Part shown: piece after piece, positions 8,415-17,701 of the stretch
How the letters are laid out: each line of letters opens with the position of its first letter
Position numbering within the stretch: position 1 is the first letter of the stretch
DNA from: Pseudomonadota bacterium
GTDB taxonomy: Bacteria; Pseudomonadota; Gammaproteobacteria; Acidiferrobacterales; UBA6901
DNA length: 64,000 nt
Assembly (NCBI GenBank): GCA_021785795.1
Contig: JAJYEK010000004.1
Location: 32,839 to 96,838, forward strand
Reading direction: 5' to 3'
The notes under the pieces: generated by a model
What the model was told of the DNA's origin: nothing
The model's input: only the letters and a program-made list of their open reading frames with translations
Database searches by the model: none
Translations under genes and position numbers: made by a program

Positions 8415-9248
8415 TCAGAAATAGGTGCTGATGGCCGCGTCCAGCGTATCGCGCATGTCCGGGTCGTCAGTTATCGGGCGCACTAGGGTCATCTCGCACG
8501 CTGCACGCGGATCAATCCCGCGGAATATCAGCTGGCCGGCATAAGCCAGCAGGCGCGTGGAAATGCCCTCGTCGAGGCCGTGGCCCTTGAGATTGCGCGC
8601 CCTGTGCGCGATCTGCACCAGCTTTTCGGCAATGTCACGTCCGACCGACGTCTCATGCTGGACAATCTCCACCTCGATTTCGGTGTCCGGATAATCGAAA
8701 TCGATCGCGCCGAACCGCTGTTTGGTCGACTGTTTCAGGTCCTTCATCAGGCTCTGGTAACCAGGATTGTAGGATATGACCAACTGAAAATCCGGGTGAC
8801 AGTGCACAAGCTCCCCCTTCTTCTCGAGAGGCAGCTGGCGGCGATGGTCGGTCAGGGGGTGAATCACGACAGTCGTGTCCTGGCGCGCCTCGACAATTTC
8901 GTCCAAATAGCAGATCGCGCCGATGCGTGCCGCCACCGTCAATGGTCCGTCGTGCCACTTCGTTCCGTTCGCGTCCAGCAGATAGCGCCCGACAAGATCC
9001 GATGCAGTCATGTCCTCATTGCAGGCGACCGTGACGAGAGGCCTCTTCAGCTTCCACGCCATGAACTCCACAAACCGGCTCTTTCCGCACCCGGTCGGAC
9101 CCTTGAGCATTACCGGCATGCGCGCGCTGTAGGCGGCCTCGTACAGCGCTATTTCGTTGGATACCGACCGGTAATAGGGTTCGGTTTCCACCATGTACTG
9201 CGACGAAAGCGCGTCTTGCGCCTTCATCGTGGGATGGGCTTTGTTCAT
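8415..9248 (-). CDS. cbbQ: RuBisCO activase AAA+ subunit CbbQ
   Basis: MoxR-family AAA+ ATPase that, as a hexamer with CbbO, remodels inhibited RuBisCO. The 277 residues carry a canonical Walker A (GPTGCGKS, residues 50-57), Walker B (ICYLDEI, about 112-118), a sensor-1-like ISYNPGYQSL, and the CbbQ/NirQ/NorQ C-terminus ending AISTYF. Its position directly after cbbL-cbbS identifies it as CbbQ rather than the nitric-oxide-reductase homologue NorQ. A hairpin terminator separates it from cbbS, which would make activase less abundant than RuBisCO. Confidence 0.96.
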   Translation of the reverse strand: MNKAHPTMKAQDALSSQYMVETEPYYRSVSNEIALYEAAYSARMPVMLKGPTGCGKSRFVEFMAWKLKRPLVTVACNEDMTASDLVGRYLLDANGTKWHDGPLTVAARIGAICYLDEIVEARQDTTVVIHPLTDHRRQLPLEKKGELVHCHPDFQLVISYNPGYQSLMKDLKQSTKQRFGAIDFDYPDTEIEVEIVQHETSVGRDIAEKLVQIAHRARNLKGHGLDEGISTRLLAYAGQLIFRGIDPRAACEMTLVRPITDDPDMRDTLDAAISTYF

Positions 9249-9336
9249 ATTTCCGCACCTCGAAACTTCCAGCCGGCCTAAAGCCTGCCGCCAGGATTCG
9301 CCATTTCATCGCCCGACGGCTCGAGACCCCGCTAGG

Positions 9337-9363
9337 GACAAAATGCCCCGCCGAGGCGGGGCA
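9337..9363 (-). terminator. Hairpin attenuator between cbbS and cbbQ
   Basis: On the minus strand a perfect GC-rich stem (TGCCCCGC pairing with GCGGGGCA around a 4-base loop, 9344-9363) is followed by ATTTTGT, a short T-rich tail. It lies about 80 bases beyond the cbbS stop and 90 bases before the cbbQ start. It probably ends most transcripts after cbbLS and lets a fraction read into cbbQ-orf102-cbbO. Confidence 0.6.
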
Positions 9364-9440
9364 AGTCAGAGCATGTTTCCTGCCACCTCAGCGGGGCTGG
9401 CTTTGCCCCATGTCTGGGCGGCACTCCCGATTATTGACAC

Positions 9441-9800
9441 TCAGGACTTGGCTCCGCCGCGGTAGATAACCATTGCGGCACCCTGGGATTGCTTGTAATT
9501 GTCGTATCCAACCAGCCGTACATGGTTGCCAGGATGCGCCCTGTGGCAGGCATCCGCCTCTGCCAGAATCCGGTCAACGCTGGTCTCGCCAAACATGGGC
9601 AACTTCCACATGTACCAGTAGTGGCCAAAGGAATTCTCGGGCTCGGTATGCTCTATGGCAGGGTTCCAGCCGCGCTTGACAATGTATTCAACCTGTTTGC
9701 GGATATCTTCGGAACCCATAGCCGGAAGATACGAGAAAGTCTCGAACTTGCGGCTCGAGGCGTCCGTTAGACTCGACTTGTAATCTTGCATTTCACTCAC
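9441..9800 (-). CDS. cbbS: RuBisCO small subunit, form IA
   Basis: Small subunit of ribulose-1,5-bisphosphate carboxylase/oxygenase; eight copies cap the CbbL octamer. At 119 residues it has family length and shows the expected core: [24 protein letters not shown], the [15 protein letters not shown] block, and [14 protein letters not shown] near the end. I choose the GTG at 9800 (VSEMQDY) because GGAG lies 8 bases upstream; the ATG at 9791 would be too far from it, and the longer frame to 9851 has no site. It follows cbbL by about 120 bases. Confidence 0.95.
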   Translation of the reverse strand: MSEMQDYKSSLTDASSRKFETFSYLPAMGSEDIRKQVEYIVKRGWNPAIEHTEPENSFGHYWYMWKLPMFGETSVDRILAEADACHRAHPGNHVRLVGYDNYKQSQGAAMVIYRGGAKS

Positions 9801-9918
9801 GTTTCTAGCTCCAATTCGTTTTTTGGTCGGGCTGCCCGCTTCAACCGGCATCTACCGGCCGGGAGGGCTGAGCCGGCGCCGGGGAATCATTCCACGGCAA
9901 CGGCTCGGCCAACCGGCC

Positions 9919-11346
9919 TCACTTGTGGACGACATCCAGCTTATCGACGGTATCGAATTCAAACTTGATCTCTTTCCACGTCTCCATTGCTACTTTGAGT
10001 TCAGGGCTCGACTGCGCGGCCTTGGTAAGAACCGCCTTGCCTTCCTTTTCAATGGGAATCCCCTGGTTGCGTGCCTCCACGCAGGCCTCGAGCGCTACCC
10101 GGTTTGCCGCCGCTCCGGCGGCGTTCCCCCACGGGTGGCCGAGCGTACCACCGCCAAACTGGAGTACTGCGTCATCACCGAAAATGTTCACCAGCGCCGG
10201 CATGTGCCAGACGTGGATTCCGCCGGACGCCACAGCGAACGCTCCCGGCATAGAACCCCAGTCCTGGTCAAAGAAAATCCCGCGACTGCGGTCTTCCTTG
10301 ATGAACTTCTCCCGCAAGATGTCAATCCAGCCGAGCGTCGAGGCACGATCGCCCTCAAGCTTGCCCACCACGGTACCCGTATGCAGGTGGTCGCCTCCGG
10401 ACAGACGCAGAATCTTGGTCAGCACACGGAAATGGATGCCATGATGGGGATTACGGTCGAGCACTGCGTGCATGGCACGATGGATGTGCAACAGCATGCC
10501 ATTGTCGCGACACCAGTTCGCCAGTCCGGTATTGGCGCAGAACCCGCCGGTGATGTAATCGTGCATGATGATGGGCGCGCCGAGCTCCTTGGCGTGTTCA
10601 GCCCGCTTATACATCTCTTCCGGAGTCGGCGCGGTGACGTTCAGATAATGACCCTTGCGCTCACCGGTTTCCATTTCGGCCTTGTGGATCGCTTCCATGA
10701 CGAAGTCAAAGCGCTGACGCCAGCGCATGAACGGCTGGCTGTTCACGTTCTCGTCGTCTTTGGTGAAATCCAAGCCGCCGCGCAAGCATTCGTACACTGC
10801 CCGGCCGTAATTTTTGGCTGACAGACCCAGCTTGGGCTTGATCGTGCAACCCAGCAGCGGGCGCCCGTACTTGTTCATAATATCGCGTTCGACCTGGATG
10901 CCCTGAGGCGGACCACCACAGGTCTTCACATAGGCGATCGGAAAACGGACGTCCTCGAGACGCAGGGCACGGATGGCCTTGAATCCGAAAACGTTGCCGA
11001 CCAGGGAGGTGAACACATTGACAACCGAGCCCTCCTCGAAGAGGTCGATGGGGTAGGCAACGAACGCATAAAAGCAGGTATCGTCTCCCGGTACGTCCTC
11101 AATTCGGTAGGCCCGGCCCTTGTAGTAGTCAAGATCAGTTAGAAGGTCCGTCCAAACGGTAGTCCAGGTGCCGGTCGAGGACTCGGCCGCCACTGCCGCA
11201 GCAGCCTCCTCACGCGGCACGCCGGGCTGTGGGGTAATCTTGAAGCAGGCCAGCAGGTCCGTGTCGTTCGGCTTGTATTCCGGCATCCAGTACGTCTCGC
11301 GGTACTCCTTGACTCCCGCTTTGTAGCTTTTCACTTTGCCTGACAT
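9919..11346 (-). CDS. cbbL: RuBisCO large subunit, form IA
   Basis: Catalytic subunit fixing CO2 onto ribulose-1,5-bisphosphate. It has 475 residues, the normal form I length. Active-site residues are intact: Lys170 and Lys172 in GCTIKPKLG, and the carbamylated Lys196 with Asp198/Glu199 in [16 protein letters not shown]. The [16 protein letters not shown] segment and the cbbLS-QO operon context with divergent cbbR place it in form IA (green-type proteobacterial). The ATG at 11346 has AGGAG 10 bases upstream, so the longer open frame to 11499 is not used. There are no carboxysome shell genes nearby, so this is probably the cytosolic form IAq enzyme. Confidence 0.98.
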   Translation of the reverse strand: MSGKVKSYKAGVKEYRETYWMPEYKPNDTDLLACFKITPQPGVPREEAAAAVAAESSTGTWTTVWTDLLTDLDYYKGRAYRIEDVPGDDTCFYAFVAYPIDLFEEGSVVNVFTSLVGNVFGFKAIRALRLEDVRFPIAYVKTCGGPPQGIQVERDIMNKYGRPLLGCTIKPKLGLSAKNYGRAVYECLRGGLDFTKDDENVNSQPFMRWRQRFDFVMEAIHKAEMETGERKGHYLNVTAPTPEEMYKRAEHAKELGAPIIMHDYITGGFCANTGLANWCRDNGMLLHIHRAMHAVLDRNPHHGIHFRVLTKILRLSGGDHLHTGTVVGKLEGDRASTLGWIDILREKFIKEDRSRGIFFDQDWGSMPGAFAVASGGIHVWHMPALVNIFGDDAVLQFGGGTLGHPWGNAAGAAANRVALEACVEARNQGIPIEKEGKAVLTKAAQSSPELKVAMETWKEIKFEFDTVDKLDVVHK

Positions 11347-11527
11347 CGTCTCGTTACTCCTGTGATTCTGGTTAAGGTCCGGGATCCGGCCCGGCGCCGT
11401 ACAGACAGTCTGTCCAGTTCCGTCCCATTCTACTGCCACCTGGAATGAGATGCCCGCAGTCCTCATCAGGGTTTCCGACAGGTCCTGCGGACGGGTCAAT
11501 CAACTAGGTAATGTAAGGTTATAGAAA

Positions 11528-11570
11528 TACTTGTATAAGTAATATTAAATATTTATGATAATAAGCATAA
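11528..11570. promoter_or_regulatory. Likely CbbR operator region between cbbL and cbbR
   Basis: The AT-rich spacer between the divergent cbbL and cbbR genes holds two perfect inverted repeats: TACTT-4-AAGTA (11528-11541) and TTATG-8-CATAA (11553-11570). Dyads with a T...A core in this position are typical of LysR-type operators, and CbbR usually regulates both itself and cbbLS. The second repeat ends next to the cbbR Shine-Dalgarno AAGGA. The operator role is inferred from position and symmetry. Confidence 0.5.
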
Positions 11571-11580
11571 GGATTTATTT

Positions 11581-12465
11581 ATGCATATTACATTACGGCA
11601 AATGAAGGTTTTCGAATCCGTTGCGCGCAATCTCAGTTATACGCGTGCAGCCAACGAGCTGTTCCTCAGCCAACCTGCGGTTTCCATGCAGGTGCGACAG
11701 CTCGAGCGGCAACTGGGCGTACCGCTCCTCGAACGACTTGGCAAACGCATACATCTCACCGAGGCGGGGCGCGAGGTTTATCAATACAGCCGGTCAATCG
11801 CACAGCAACTGGACGCGATGGAGACGCTATTAGCTAACCTGAAGGGCCTAAGCAGCGGCAGATTGCGCATATCGGTTGCTTCCACTGCAAATTATTTCGT
11901 CCCCAACCTGCTCGCTACGTTCCATCAGCGCTACCCGGGCGTGACTGTCAGCCTCGACGTAACTAATCGCGAATCCCTGCTTGGTCAGCTCACCGATAAC
12001 ACCGTGGATATCGTAGTCATGGGGCAGCCTCCCGCCAGTCTCGATGTCGACGCGCAGGCATTCATGGAAAACCCGCTGGTGGTGGTAGCGCCACCCGACC
12101 ATTCGCTCGCACGCAGCAAGAGCGTTCCGCTCAAGCGCCTTCAGGAGGAGACCTTCCTGGTACGTGAGCCCGGCTCCGGAACACGGGTCGCTATGGAACG
12201 ATTCTTCGCTGAAAGAGGAATTCGCCTGAAAACCGGCATGGAGGTCGGCAGCAACGAGGCAATCAAGCAGAGCGTGCAGGCCGGACTTGGACTCGGACTG
12301 CTGTCTCGCGCCACAATCGAACAGGAGCTGACACTGAAGCGTCTGGTCATTCTCCGGGTTGCTGAATTTCCGATCATGCGGCACTGGTATGTCGTACACC
12401 GTCACGGCAAGCGGCTGCCGGCAGCAGCTGAAGCGTTCAAGCGCTACTTGCTCGATGCAGCCTGA
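11581..12465 (+). CDS. cbbR: LysR-type regulator of carbon fixation
   Basis: LysR-family transcription factor, 294 residues. The N-terminal winged helix-turn-helix is clear (TLRQMKVFESVARNLSYTRAANELFLSQPAVSMQVRQLERQLG, in pieces through residues 3-45), followed by the linker helix and a LysR substrate-binding domain (GLSSGRLRISVAST onward) that senses a metabolite effector. It is divergent from cbbL across an AT-rich spacer with dyads, the classical CbbR arrangement. AAGGA precedes the ATG at 11581. The LysR family is certain and the CbbR role is strongly supported by position. Confidence 0.93.
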   Translation: MHITLRQMKVFESVARNLSYTRAANELFLSQPAVSMQVRQLERQLGVPLLERLGKRIHLTEAGREVYQYSRSIAQQLDAMETLLANLKGLSSGRLRISVASTANYFVPNLLATFHQRYPGVTVSLDVTNRESLLGQLTDNTVDIVVMGQPPASLDVDAQAFMENPLVVVAPPDHSLARSKSVPLKRLQEETFLVREPGSGTRVAMERFFAERGIRLKTGMEVGSNEAIKQSVQAGLGLGLLSRATIEQELTLKRLVILRVAEFPIMRHWYVVHRHGKRLPAAAEAFKRYLLDAA

Positions 12466-12576
12466 ACGTCCACCACCAGCGATCCTAGGCCCGGATTTGC
12501 CAGATAATTCGCGTACCGCAGCTTCTGATCCGGTTCGGGGGTGGCGGTGGGCGCCGGGTTTGCGCACCGCCTTCTG

Positions 12577-12969
12577 TCAACTTGCCAGGCGCCGCCAGTA
12601 GGTCGTGCGCCAGTAATACAGCACAGTGGTATCCGCAAGAGGATAGGAGTCTGCGTAATCCACGCCGTGCTGCGGTTCTTCCGGATTATCGTGGGACGGA
12701 TCGAGCGGACGCCAGGATTCGTCCCGCTCCTCTCCTTCCAGCGGATCGCGCGAGCTCCCGATGTTGCGCCGCTCCGCAGTGCCGAACAACGCATAGTTGC
12801 ACTGAGCCTGTTCGAGCGAAACCTGGTTGGCGCTGCCCGGCATGCGTGGAAAGCGCAACTGTGCGAGATCGTCCTCCAACAGGCATATCGGACATCTTTC
12901 GTGATTTCCCGGCTGCAGCCGAAATACCCTGTAACCACAGCAAGGGCATGGATATTTACGGTAGTCCAT
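12577..12969 (-). CDS. CPCC-type cysteine-rich protein
   Basis: A 130-residue soluble protein. Its N-terminus has two CxxC pairs (YPCPCCGYRVF and HERCPICLLEDD, within about residues 5-35), probably a small zinc ribbon; this is the hallmark of the uncharacterised CPCC family. The rest has a conserved-looking block rich in acidic and aromatic residues (NPEEPQHGVDYADSYPLADTTVLYYWRTTYWRRL). I start at the ATG at 12969, immediately before the cysteine cluster; the longer upstream frame overlaps the terminator of the fba operon. It is convergent with cbbR. Function is unknown. Confidence 0.75.
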   Translation of the reverse strand: MDYRKYPCPCCGYRVFRLQPGNHERCPICLLEDDLAQLRFPRMPGSANQVSLEQAQCNYALFGTAERRNIGSSRDPLEGEERDESWRPLDPSHDNPEEPQHGVDYADSYPLADTTVLYYWRTTYWRRLAS

Positions 12970-13071
12970 GCCTCGCAAAATAGGCTCCAGGCCGGCAGGA
13001 TGCAACGGCCGCGAAGGCCATGGGTGGCTTTGCAAGAACAGGGCGGGCTCCCTTGCCCAGCCAAGCGATCC

Positions 13072-13102
13072 AAAAAGAAGGGGCGGCACAAGCCACCCCT
13101 TC
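13072..13102 (-). terminator. Rho-independent terminator of the tkt-gap-pgk-pyk-fba operon
   Basis: On the minus strand an 11-bp stem (GAAGGGGTGGC pairing with GCCGCCCCTTC through one G-U pair) encloses a TTGT loop (13077-13102) and is followed by five T. It lies 67 bases beyond the fba stop and before the CPCC gene. This is a textbook intrinsic terminator. Confidence 0.85.
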
Positions 13103-13168
13103 CTGCAAAGACCGCCATTCTACCGATCGCGGCCGGACCAGCCCGCTGTGCGGCGGCTCGAATCTGCG

Positions 13169-14233
13169 TCAGTTCACGCGCGGATCGAGTTCGCCCTTCT
13201 CGTAGCGCTTAGTCATGGCTTCCAGACTGATCGCCTTGATCTTGGAGGCCTGACCGGCACAGCCGAACGCCTCATAGCGCAGTCTGCAGACTTCCTTCAT
13301 ACCCTTGGTCGCAGCTGCCAACCACTTGCGGGGATCGAACTCCTTCTTGTTTTCGGCAAGGTATTTGCGCACCGCCCCGGTGGACGCCATGCGCAGATCT
13401 GTGTCTATGTTCACCTTGCGCACACCGTGCTTGATGCCCTGCTGAATCTCCTCGACCGGCACACCGTAGGTCTGCCCCATGTCCCCACCGTAGCTATTGA
13501 TGATTTTGAGCCAATCCTGGGGCACGGAACTCGATCCATGCATTACCAGATGCGTCGTCGGAATGCGCTTATGGATCTGCTTGATGCGCTCGATAGCCAG
13601 AATCTCTCCGGTGGGCGGACGGGTGAACTTGTAAGCGCCGTGACTGGTGCCAATCGCAATCGCCAGGGCATCGACCTTGGTCTTTTTCACGAAATCCGCA
13701 GCCTGATCGGGATCAGTCAGAAGCTGGCTGTGGTCAAGCTTGCCTTCGGCGCCTGAGCCGTCTTCCTCACCTGCCATTCCTGTTTCCAAGCTCCCGAGGC
13801 AGCCGAGCTCGCCTTCTACCGAGACGCCGCAGGCATGGGCCATGTCTACCACCCGCCCGGTGACGTCGACGTTGTATTCGTAGGTTGCCGGCGTCTTCAT
13901 GTCTTCCTTCAGCGACCCATCCATCATCACCGAGGAAAAACCAAGCTGGATGGAGCGTTGGCACACGGCGGGGCTCGCGCCGTGATCCTGATGCATCACC
14001 ACAGGAATCTGGGGCCACTCTTCGATGGCAGCCAGGATCAGGTGGCGCAAAAACGAGGCTCCGGCATACTTGCGGGCGCCGGCAGACGCCTGCACGATCA
14101 CGGGGCTATCGGTCTCGGCCGCAGCTTCCATGATGGCGCGCATCTGTTCGAGATTGTTGACGTTGAACGCGGGCACGCCATAGGTGTGTTCAGCGGCGTG
14201 GTCCAGCAGCTGGCGCAGAGAAACTAATGCCAT
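13169..14233 (-). CDS. fba: Fructose-bisphosphate aldolase, class II
   Basis: Zinc-dependent aldolase that joins dihydroxyacetone phosphate with glyceraldehyde-3-phosphate (or erythrose-4-phosphate) in gluconeogenesis and the Calvin cycle. The 354-residue length fits the class IIB/CbbA group. Visible signatures are the N-terminal [18 protein letters not shown], the zinc and catalytic region [11 protein letters not shown], the second histidine block [13 protein letters not shown] and VMHGSSSVP, and [16 protein letters not shown] lies upstream of the ATG at 14233. It is the last gene of the operon. Its position with the Calvin-cycle genes would justify the name cbbA. Confidence 0.95.
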   Translation of the reverse strand: MALVSLRQLLDHAAEHTYGVPAFNVNNLEQMRAIMEAAAETDSPVIVQASAGARKYAGASFLRHLILAAIEEWPQIPVVMHQDHGASPAVCQRSIQLGFSSVMMDGSLKEDMKTPATYEYNVDVTGRVVDMAHACGVSVEGELGCLGSLETGMAGEEDGSGAEGKLDHSQLLTDPDQAADFVKKTKVDALAIAIGTSHGAYKFTRPPTGEILAIERIKQIHKRIPTTHLVMHGSSSVPQDWLKIINSYGGDMGQTYGVPVEEIQQGIKHGVRKVNIDTDLRMASTGAVRKYLAENKKEFDPRKWLAAATKGMKEVCRLRYEAFGCAGQASKIKAISLEAMTKRYEKGELDPRVN

Positions 14234-14927
14234 GACGATCTCCTACGTAAGAAATTTAACAATGTCACCAAACCCGGGATTTCAACTGCATGGAACAGTG
14301 TGCCCTCCCAGCGCCTCGGCAATTTCTTGTTACACGCCAGCCGCTGCCGAGCGGTCAAGGCGATCAATGGCAGTTTCCCGAGGTCTGGAAAACGAGGGCA
14401 GCCAGCCTATCATCACGGTCGCGGGTTTGACGTCTTCCCTGCCGCAGCACACTGCCGGCTTGCCTCCGCTCCGATCCGCTGGGCGTCGGGCTGGCGGCGG
14501 GGCTGCGACCTGCTTCTTTCGAAGGACAGCGTCCTCCCTGGAAACGTAGGCGGGGATTATAAACCGCCCGTTGTATCCGCGCCATCGTCTCGGGTCCCGC
14601 GCGCGATCAGTACTCACGCCCACCCGAAACCAGCACTGGCGAAGATTATGTCGGTAATCTGATTCTTTTTATGTGGATTAGCCTGCTTGGTACGCAGGCA
14701 GATATCCCTTGATTCGGACAGAAAATCGGCACGGTCGCGTGACGACCCGTAGATTCCCCAGCGCCCTGACGCGAAAGCCGCGTTGCTGCAAGGCAGCAAA
14801 AATACCCTTTTGGCAGCGCGCGATGAAGAAGCCCTGCCGCCCGCAATGCCCAGCCTGAAATAATCCGGCGCAGGAGCAGCTGCCGCGCCGCTTTCGGCAA
14901 CCGGGCATGCAGCATGCGGAATTGCCA
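14234..14927. other. 694-base gap inside the Calvin/glycolysis operon, no gene found
   Basis: This gap lies between the pyk stop and the fba start, both on the minus strand. Open frames here overlap heavily and lack ribosome binding sites apart from that of fba itself. A modest hairpin (GCCTGC with GCAGGC, 14682-14700) is present but has no T-run on either strand. The gap could carry an extra promoter for fba. I see no RNA gene. Confidence 0.4.
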
Positions 14928-16367
14928 CTACTCCTTGTGGAGCTCCCCAACGCGCACGATCTTCATCGTATTTGTCCCCCCCGGCTTGGCAAGCGGCTCC
15001 CCGATGGTGAGAATCGTTAGGTCACCATCGCGCACCGCGCCACGACGGCGCAATTCGTCGACCGCTTCCTGCATTACCACTGCGGGATCCTTAGAGGTGA
15101 GCATAAATCCGACCGGATAGACACCGCGGTAAAGCGTGACCTTCCGGCGCGTCTCAACATGGGGCGTCAGAGCATAGATCGGTACCGCCGAGTTAATGCG
15201 CGACATCCAGAGCGCGGTAGAACCCGATTCGGTTAGGGCCGCAATGGCTCTGACGGTAAGATGGTTGGCCACATACATCGTAGCCCGCGCGATGGCCTCG
15301 TCCATACGGCTGAAATGCTGATCCATGCGCTGATCCAGCACGATGGTATCTTCGTGCTTTTCTGCCTCGCGACATACACGATCCATCGCCGCGACTGCTT
15401 CCACCGGGTGTTTGCCCATCGCGGTCTCGGCCGAAAGCATCACGGCATCGGTCCCGTCTAGAACGGCATTTGCCACGTCCGACACTTCGGCACGCGTAGG
15501 AATCGCGTTCTCTATCATCGATTCCATCATCTGCGTTGCCGTAATCACAATACGATTCATCTTGCGCGCAAGCTTGATTATCCGCTTTTGAACCGGCGGC
15601 AGAGCTGCGTCTCCGATTTCAACCCCCAGATCTCCCCGCGCTATCATGACCGCATCCGACGCGCCGATGATTTCTTCTATAGCCTTTACGGCCTCAGCGC
15701 GTTCGATCTTGGCCACGATACCGCCGAACCCGCCCGCAGCCCGCAGCAGCTCGCGCGCTTCGTCCACATCCTTTGCTGTCCTTGGAAAGGATATCGCCAC
15801 GTAGTCGGCGTGCATAGCGGCTGCGGCTTTTATGTCTTCGCGATCTTTGTCGGTGAGCGATGGAGCCGACAGACCCCCACCCTGTCGGTTTATTCCCTTG
15901 TTGTCGGACAGCCCTCCGCCGGCCACCACACGGCAGATGACTTCGCTGCCCGACACGCGATCAACCCAGAGCACGATACGGCCATCGTCCAGAAGCAGAG
16001 TTGACCCTCGAGATACATCATCCGGCAACGACCTGTAGGTTGTGCCGACACGCTGCCGGTCTCCCTTGTCGAGAGGATGATCGACATCGATAACAAAGTT
16101 GTCGCCCTCTACAAGATGCACCGGGCCGTCTCGGAACTTGCCTATGCGGATTTTCGGGCCCTGAAGGTCCACGAGCACGCCGACTTGCCGGTCGTGGGCC
16201 TGCGCCCGTTCGCGCGCCGCTTCCGCCCGGCGCGCATGGATTTCGGCCGTAGCATGCGAGAAATTCAGCCGGACAACATCGACACCCGCCTCAATGAGCT
16301 TATCCAGAACCTTGGGGTCGTCGGTAGCGGGACCCAGTGTGGCGACAATCTTCGTTCGTCTAAACAT
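14928..16367 (-). CDS. pyk: Pyruvate kinase
   Basis: Transfers phosphate from phosphoenolpyruvate to ADP. 479 residues, full length. Signatures: N-terminal RRTKIVATLGPAT, the substrate/metal motif GVDVVRLNFSHA, the active-site segment GIVAKIERAEAVKAIEEI (catalytic Lys), MIARGDLGVEIG, and TATQMMESMIENAIPTRAEVSDVANAVLDG. I start at the ATG at 16367, with AAGGA just upstream; a TTG at 16382 is possible but its purine-rich site is too close. It sits between pgk and fba in the operon, where it would link triose phosphates to pyruvate. Confidence 0.95.
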   Translation of the reverse strand: MFRRTKIVATLGPATDDPKVLDKLIEAGVDVVRLNFSHATAEIHARRAEAARERAQAHDRQVGVLVDLQGPKIRIGKFRDGPVHLVEGDNFVIDVDHPLDKGDRQRVGTTYRSLPDDVSRGSTLLLDDGRIVLWVDRVSGSEVICRVVAGGGLSDNKGINRQGGGLSAPSLTDKDREDIKAAAAMHADYVAISFPRTAKDVDEARELLRAAGGFGGIVAKIERAEAVKAIEEIIGASDAVMIARGDLGVEIGDAALPPVQKRIIKLARKMNRIVITATQMMESMIENAIPTRAEVSDVANAVLDGTDAVMLSAETAMGKHPVEAVAAMDRVCREAEKHEDTIVLDQRMDQHFSRMDEAIARATMYVANHLTVRAIAALTESGSTALWMSRINSAVPIYALTPHVETRRKVTLYRGVYPVGFMLTSKDPAVVMQEAVDELRRRGAVRDGDLTILTIGEPLAKPGGTNTMKIVRVGELHKE

Positions 16368-16449
16368 ATATTCCTTGGCCAATCCTGAAGAGGACGGCCG
16401 TCAGGTCGCTAGCGAAACGCCAGTGCATTCCGCCACCGCGCTGTGCACG

Positions 16450-17631
16450 TTATTGCTTTGCCCTTTCTTCAAGAATGGCCACTGCCGGAAGCTTTTTGCC
16501 TTCAAGAAACTCGAGAAAGGCACCACCCGCTGTCGAAATGTATGAAACCTTGTCATAGATTCCGTACTTCTGGATCGCGGCTATCGTGTCACCGCCCCCC
16601 GCCAGCGTAAACGCCTTCGTGCTGGCAATGGCCTCGGCGATTTTTTTTGTTCCCGCGCCAAACTGATCAAACTCAAAGACACCAACGGGCCCGTTCCAGA
16701 CTACTGTCCCGGCCTTCATGATAATATCTGCCAGCTCCTGCGCGCTCTTGGGGCCGATATCGAAGATCAAATCGTCGTCTGCAACATTGCTGACGTCCTT
16801 GAGCACGGCCGGTTCGGCGGCATCGAACTTCTTGCCTACCACCACATCGACTGCAATCGGAATCCTGGCGCCGCGCCTGGACATCATTTCCATCAGGTTT
16901 CGCGCCGTCGGAATGAGATCGGCTTCTGCCAGAGACCTGCCTATAGGTTTTCCTGACGCGGCCAAAAACGTGTTTGCGATGCCGCCACCGACCACCAGCT
17001 GATCGACTTTTTGTGACAATGATTCGAGTACCGTGAGTTTGGTGGAGACCTTTGAGCCACCGACTATCGCAACCATCGGCCGCTTGGGGTTCGCAAGCGC
17101 CTTGTCGAGCGCATCCAGCTCCTCGACCAGCAGGAGTCCGGCGCAGGCGACCGGAGCAAACCTGGCCACCCCGTGGGTCGAACTCTCAGCCCGGTGTGCG
17201 GTGCCAAAGGCATCCATGACGAACACATCGCATAGCGCGGCATATTTCCGCGCCGTCTCGTCGACGTCCTTCTTCTCGCCCTTGTTGAAACGCACGTTCT
17301 CCAGCAGCACCAGTTCACCAGGGGCAACCTCGAACCCGCCGCCGATCCAGTCCTTGATCAGCCGCACCGGCTGTCCGAGCTTCTTCGACAGATCTTCGGC
17401 TACGGGCTTCAGGGAGTTTTCCTCGCTGAATTCGCCTTCGGTCGGACGCCCCAGATGAGACATGACCATAACCCTGGCTCCGGCCTTGAGACAATGCTGG
17501 AACGTCGGCAGCGATGCGGTGATGCGCACATCGGATGTCACCTTGCCATCCTTTACCGGCACATTGAGGTCCGAACGGATCAGTACGCGCTTGCTTTTAA
17601 GATCGAGATCGGAAAGCTTGATTACGGACAT
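16450..17631 (-). CDS. pgk: Phosphoglycerate kinase
   Basis: Interconverts 3-phosphoglycerate plus ATP and 1,3-bisphosphoglycerate; in CO2 fixation it works in the phosphorylating direction. 393 residues, normal length. The N-terminal [17 protein letters not shown] substrate motif, [10 protein letters not shown], the [12 protein letters not shown] hinge, and the nucleotide-binding [11 protein letters not shown] and AGGGDT..A segments are all present. AGGGGA precedes the ATG at 17631. It lies 70 bases downstream of gap on the same strand. Confidence 0.97.
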   Translation of the reverse strand: MSVIKLSDLDLKSKRVLIRSDLNVPVKDGKVTSDVRITASLPTFQHCLKAGARVMVMSHLGRPTEGEFSEENSLKPVAEDLSKKLGQPVRLIKDWIGGGFEVAPGELVLLENVRFNKGEKKDVDETARKYAALCDVFVMDAFGTAHRAESSTHGVARFAPVACAGLLLVEELDALDKALANPKRPMVAIVGGSKVSTKLTVLESLSQKVDQLVVGGGIANTFLAASGKPIGRSLAEADLIPTARNLMEMMSRRGARIPIAVDVVVGKKFDAAEPAVLKDVSNVADDDLIFDIGPKSAQELADIIMKAGTVVWNGPVGVFEFDQFGAGTKKIAEAIASTKAFTLAGGGDTIAAIQKYGIYDKVSYISTAGGAFLEFLEGKKLPAVAILEERAKQ

Positions 17632-17701
17632 GACAAAATATCCCCTGACGTCGAAAACGGCTTGGCGCAGGCGATTGCCGCCTGCGCCGGTTGCTACCTT
17701 T

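Noticed and set aside
12543..12571. Hairpin GGCGGTG...CACCGCC after cbbR, possible terminator
   Set aside because: The loop is 15 bases and the following tract (TTCTGTC) is a poor T-run; it overlaps the end of the CPCC gene region, so evidence is too weak.
14682..14700. GCCTGC/GCAGGC hairpin between pyk and fba
   Set aside because: Six base pairs without a T-run; such repeats are expected by chance at this GC content.
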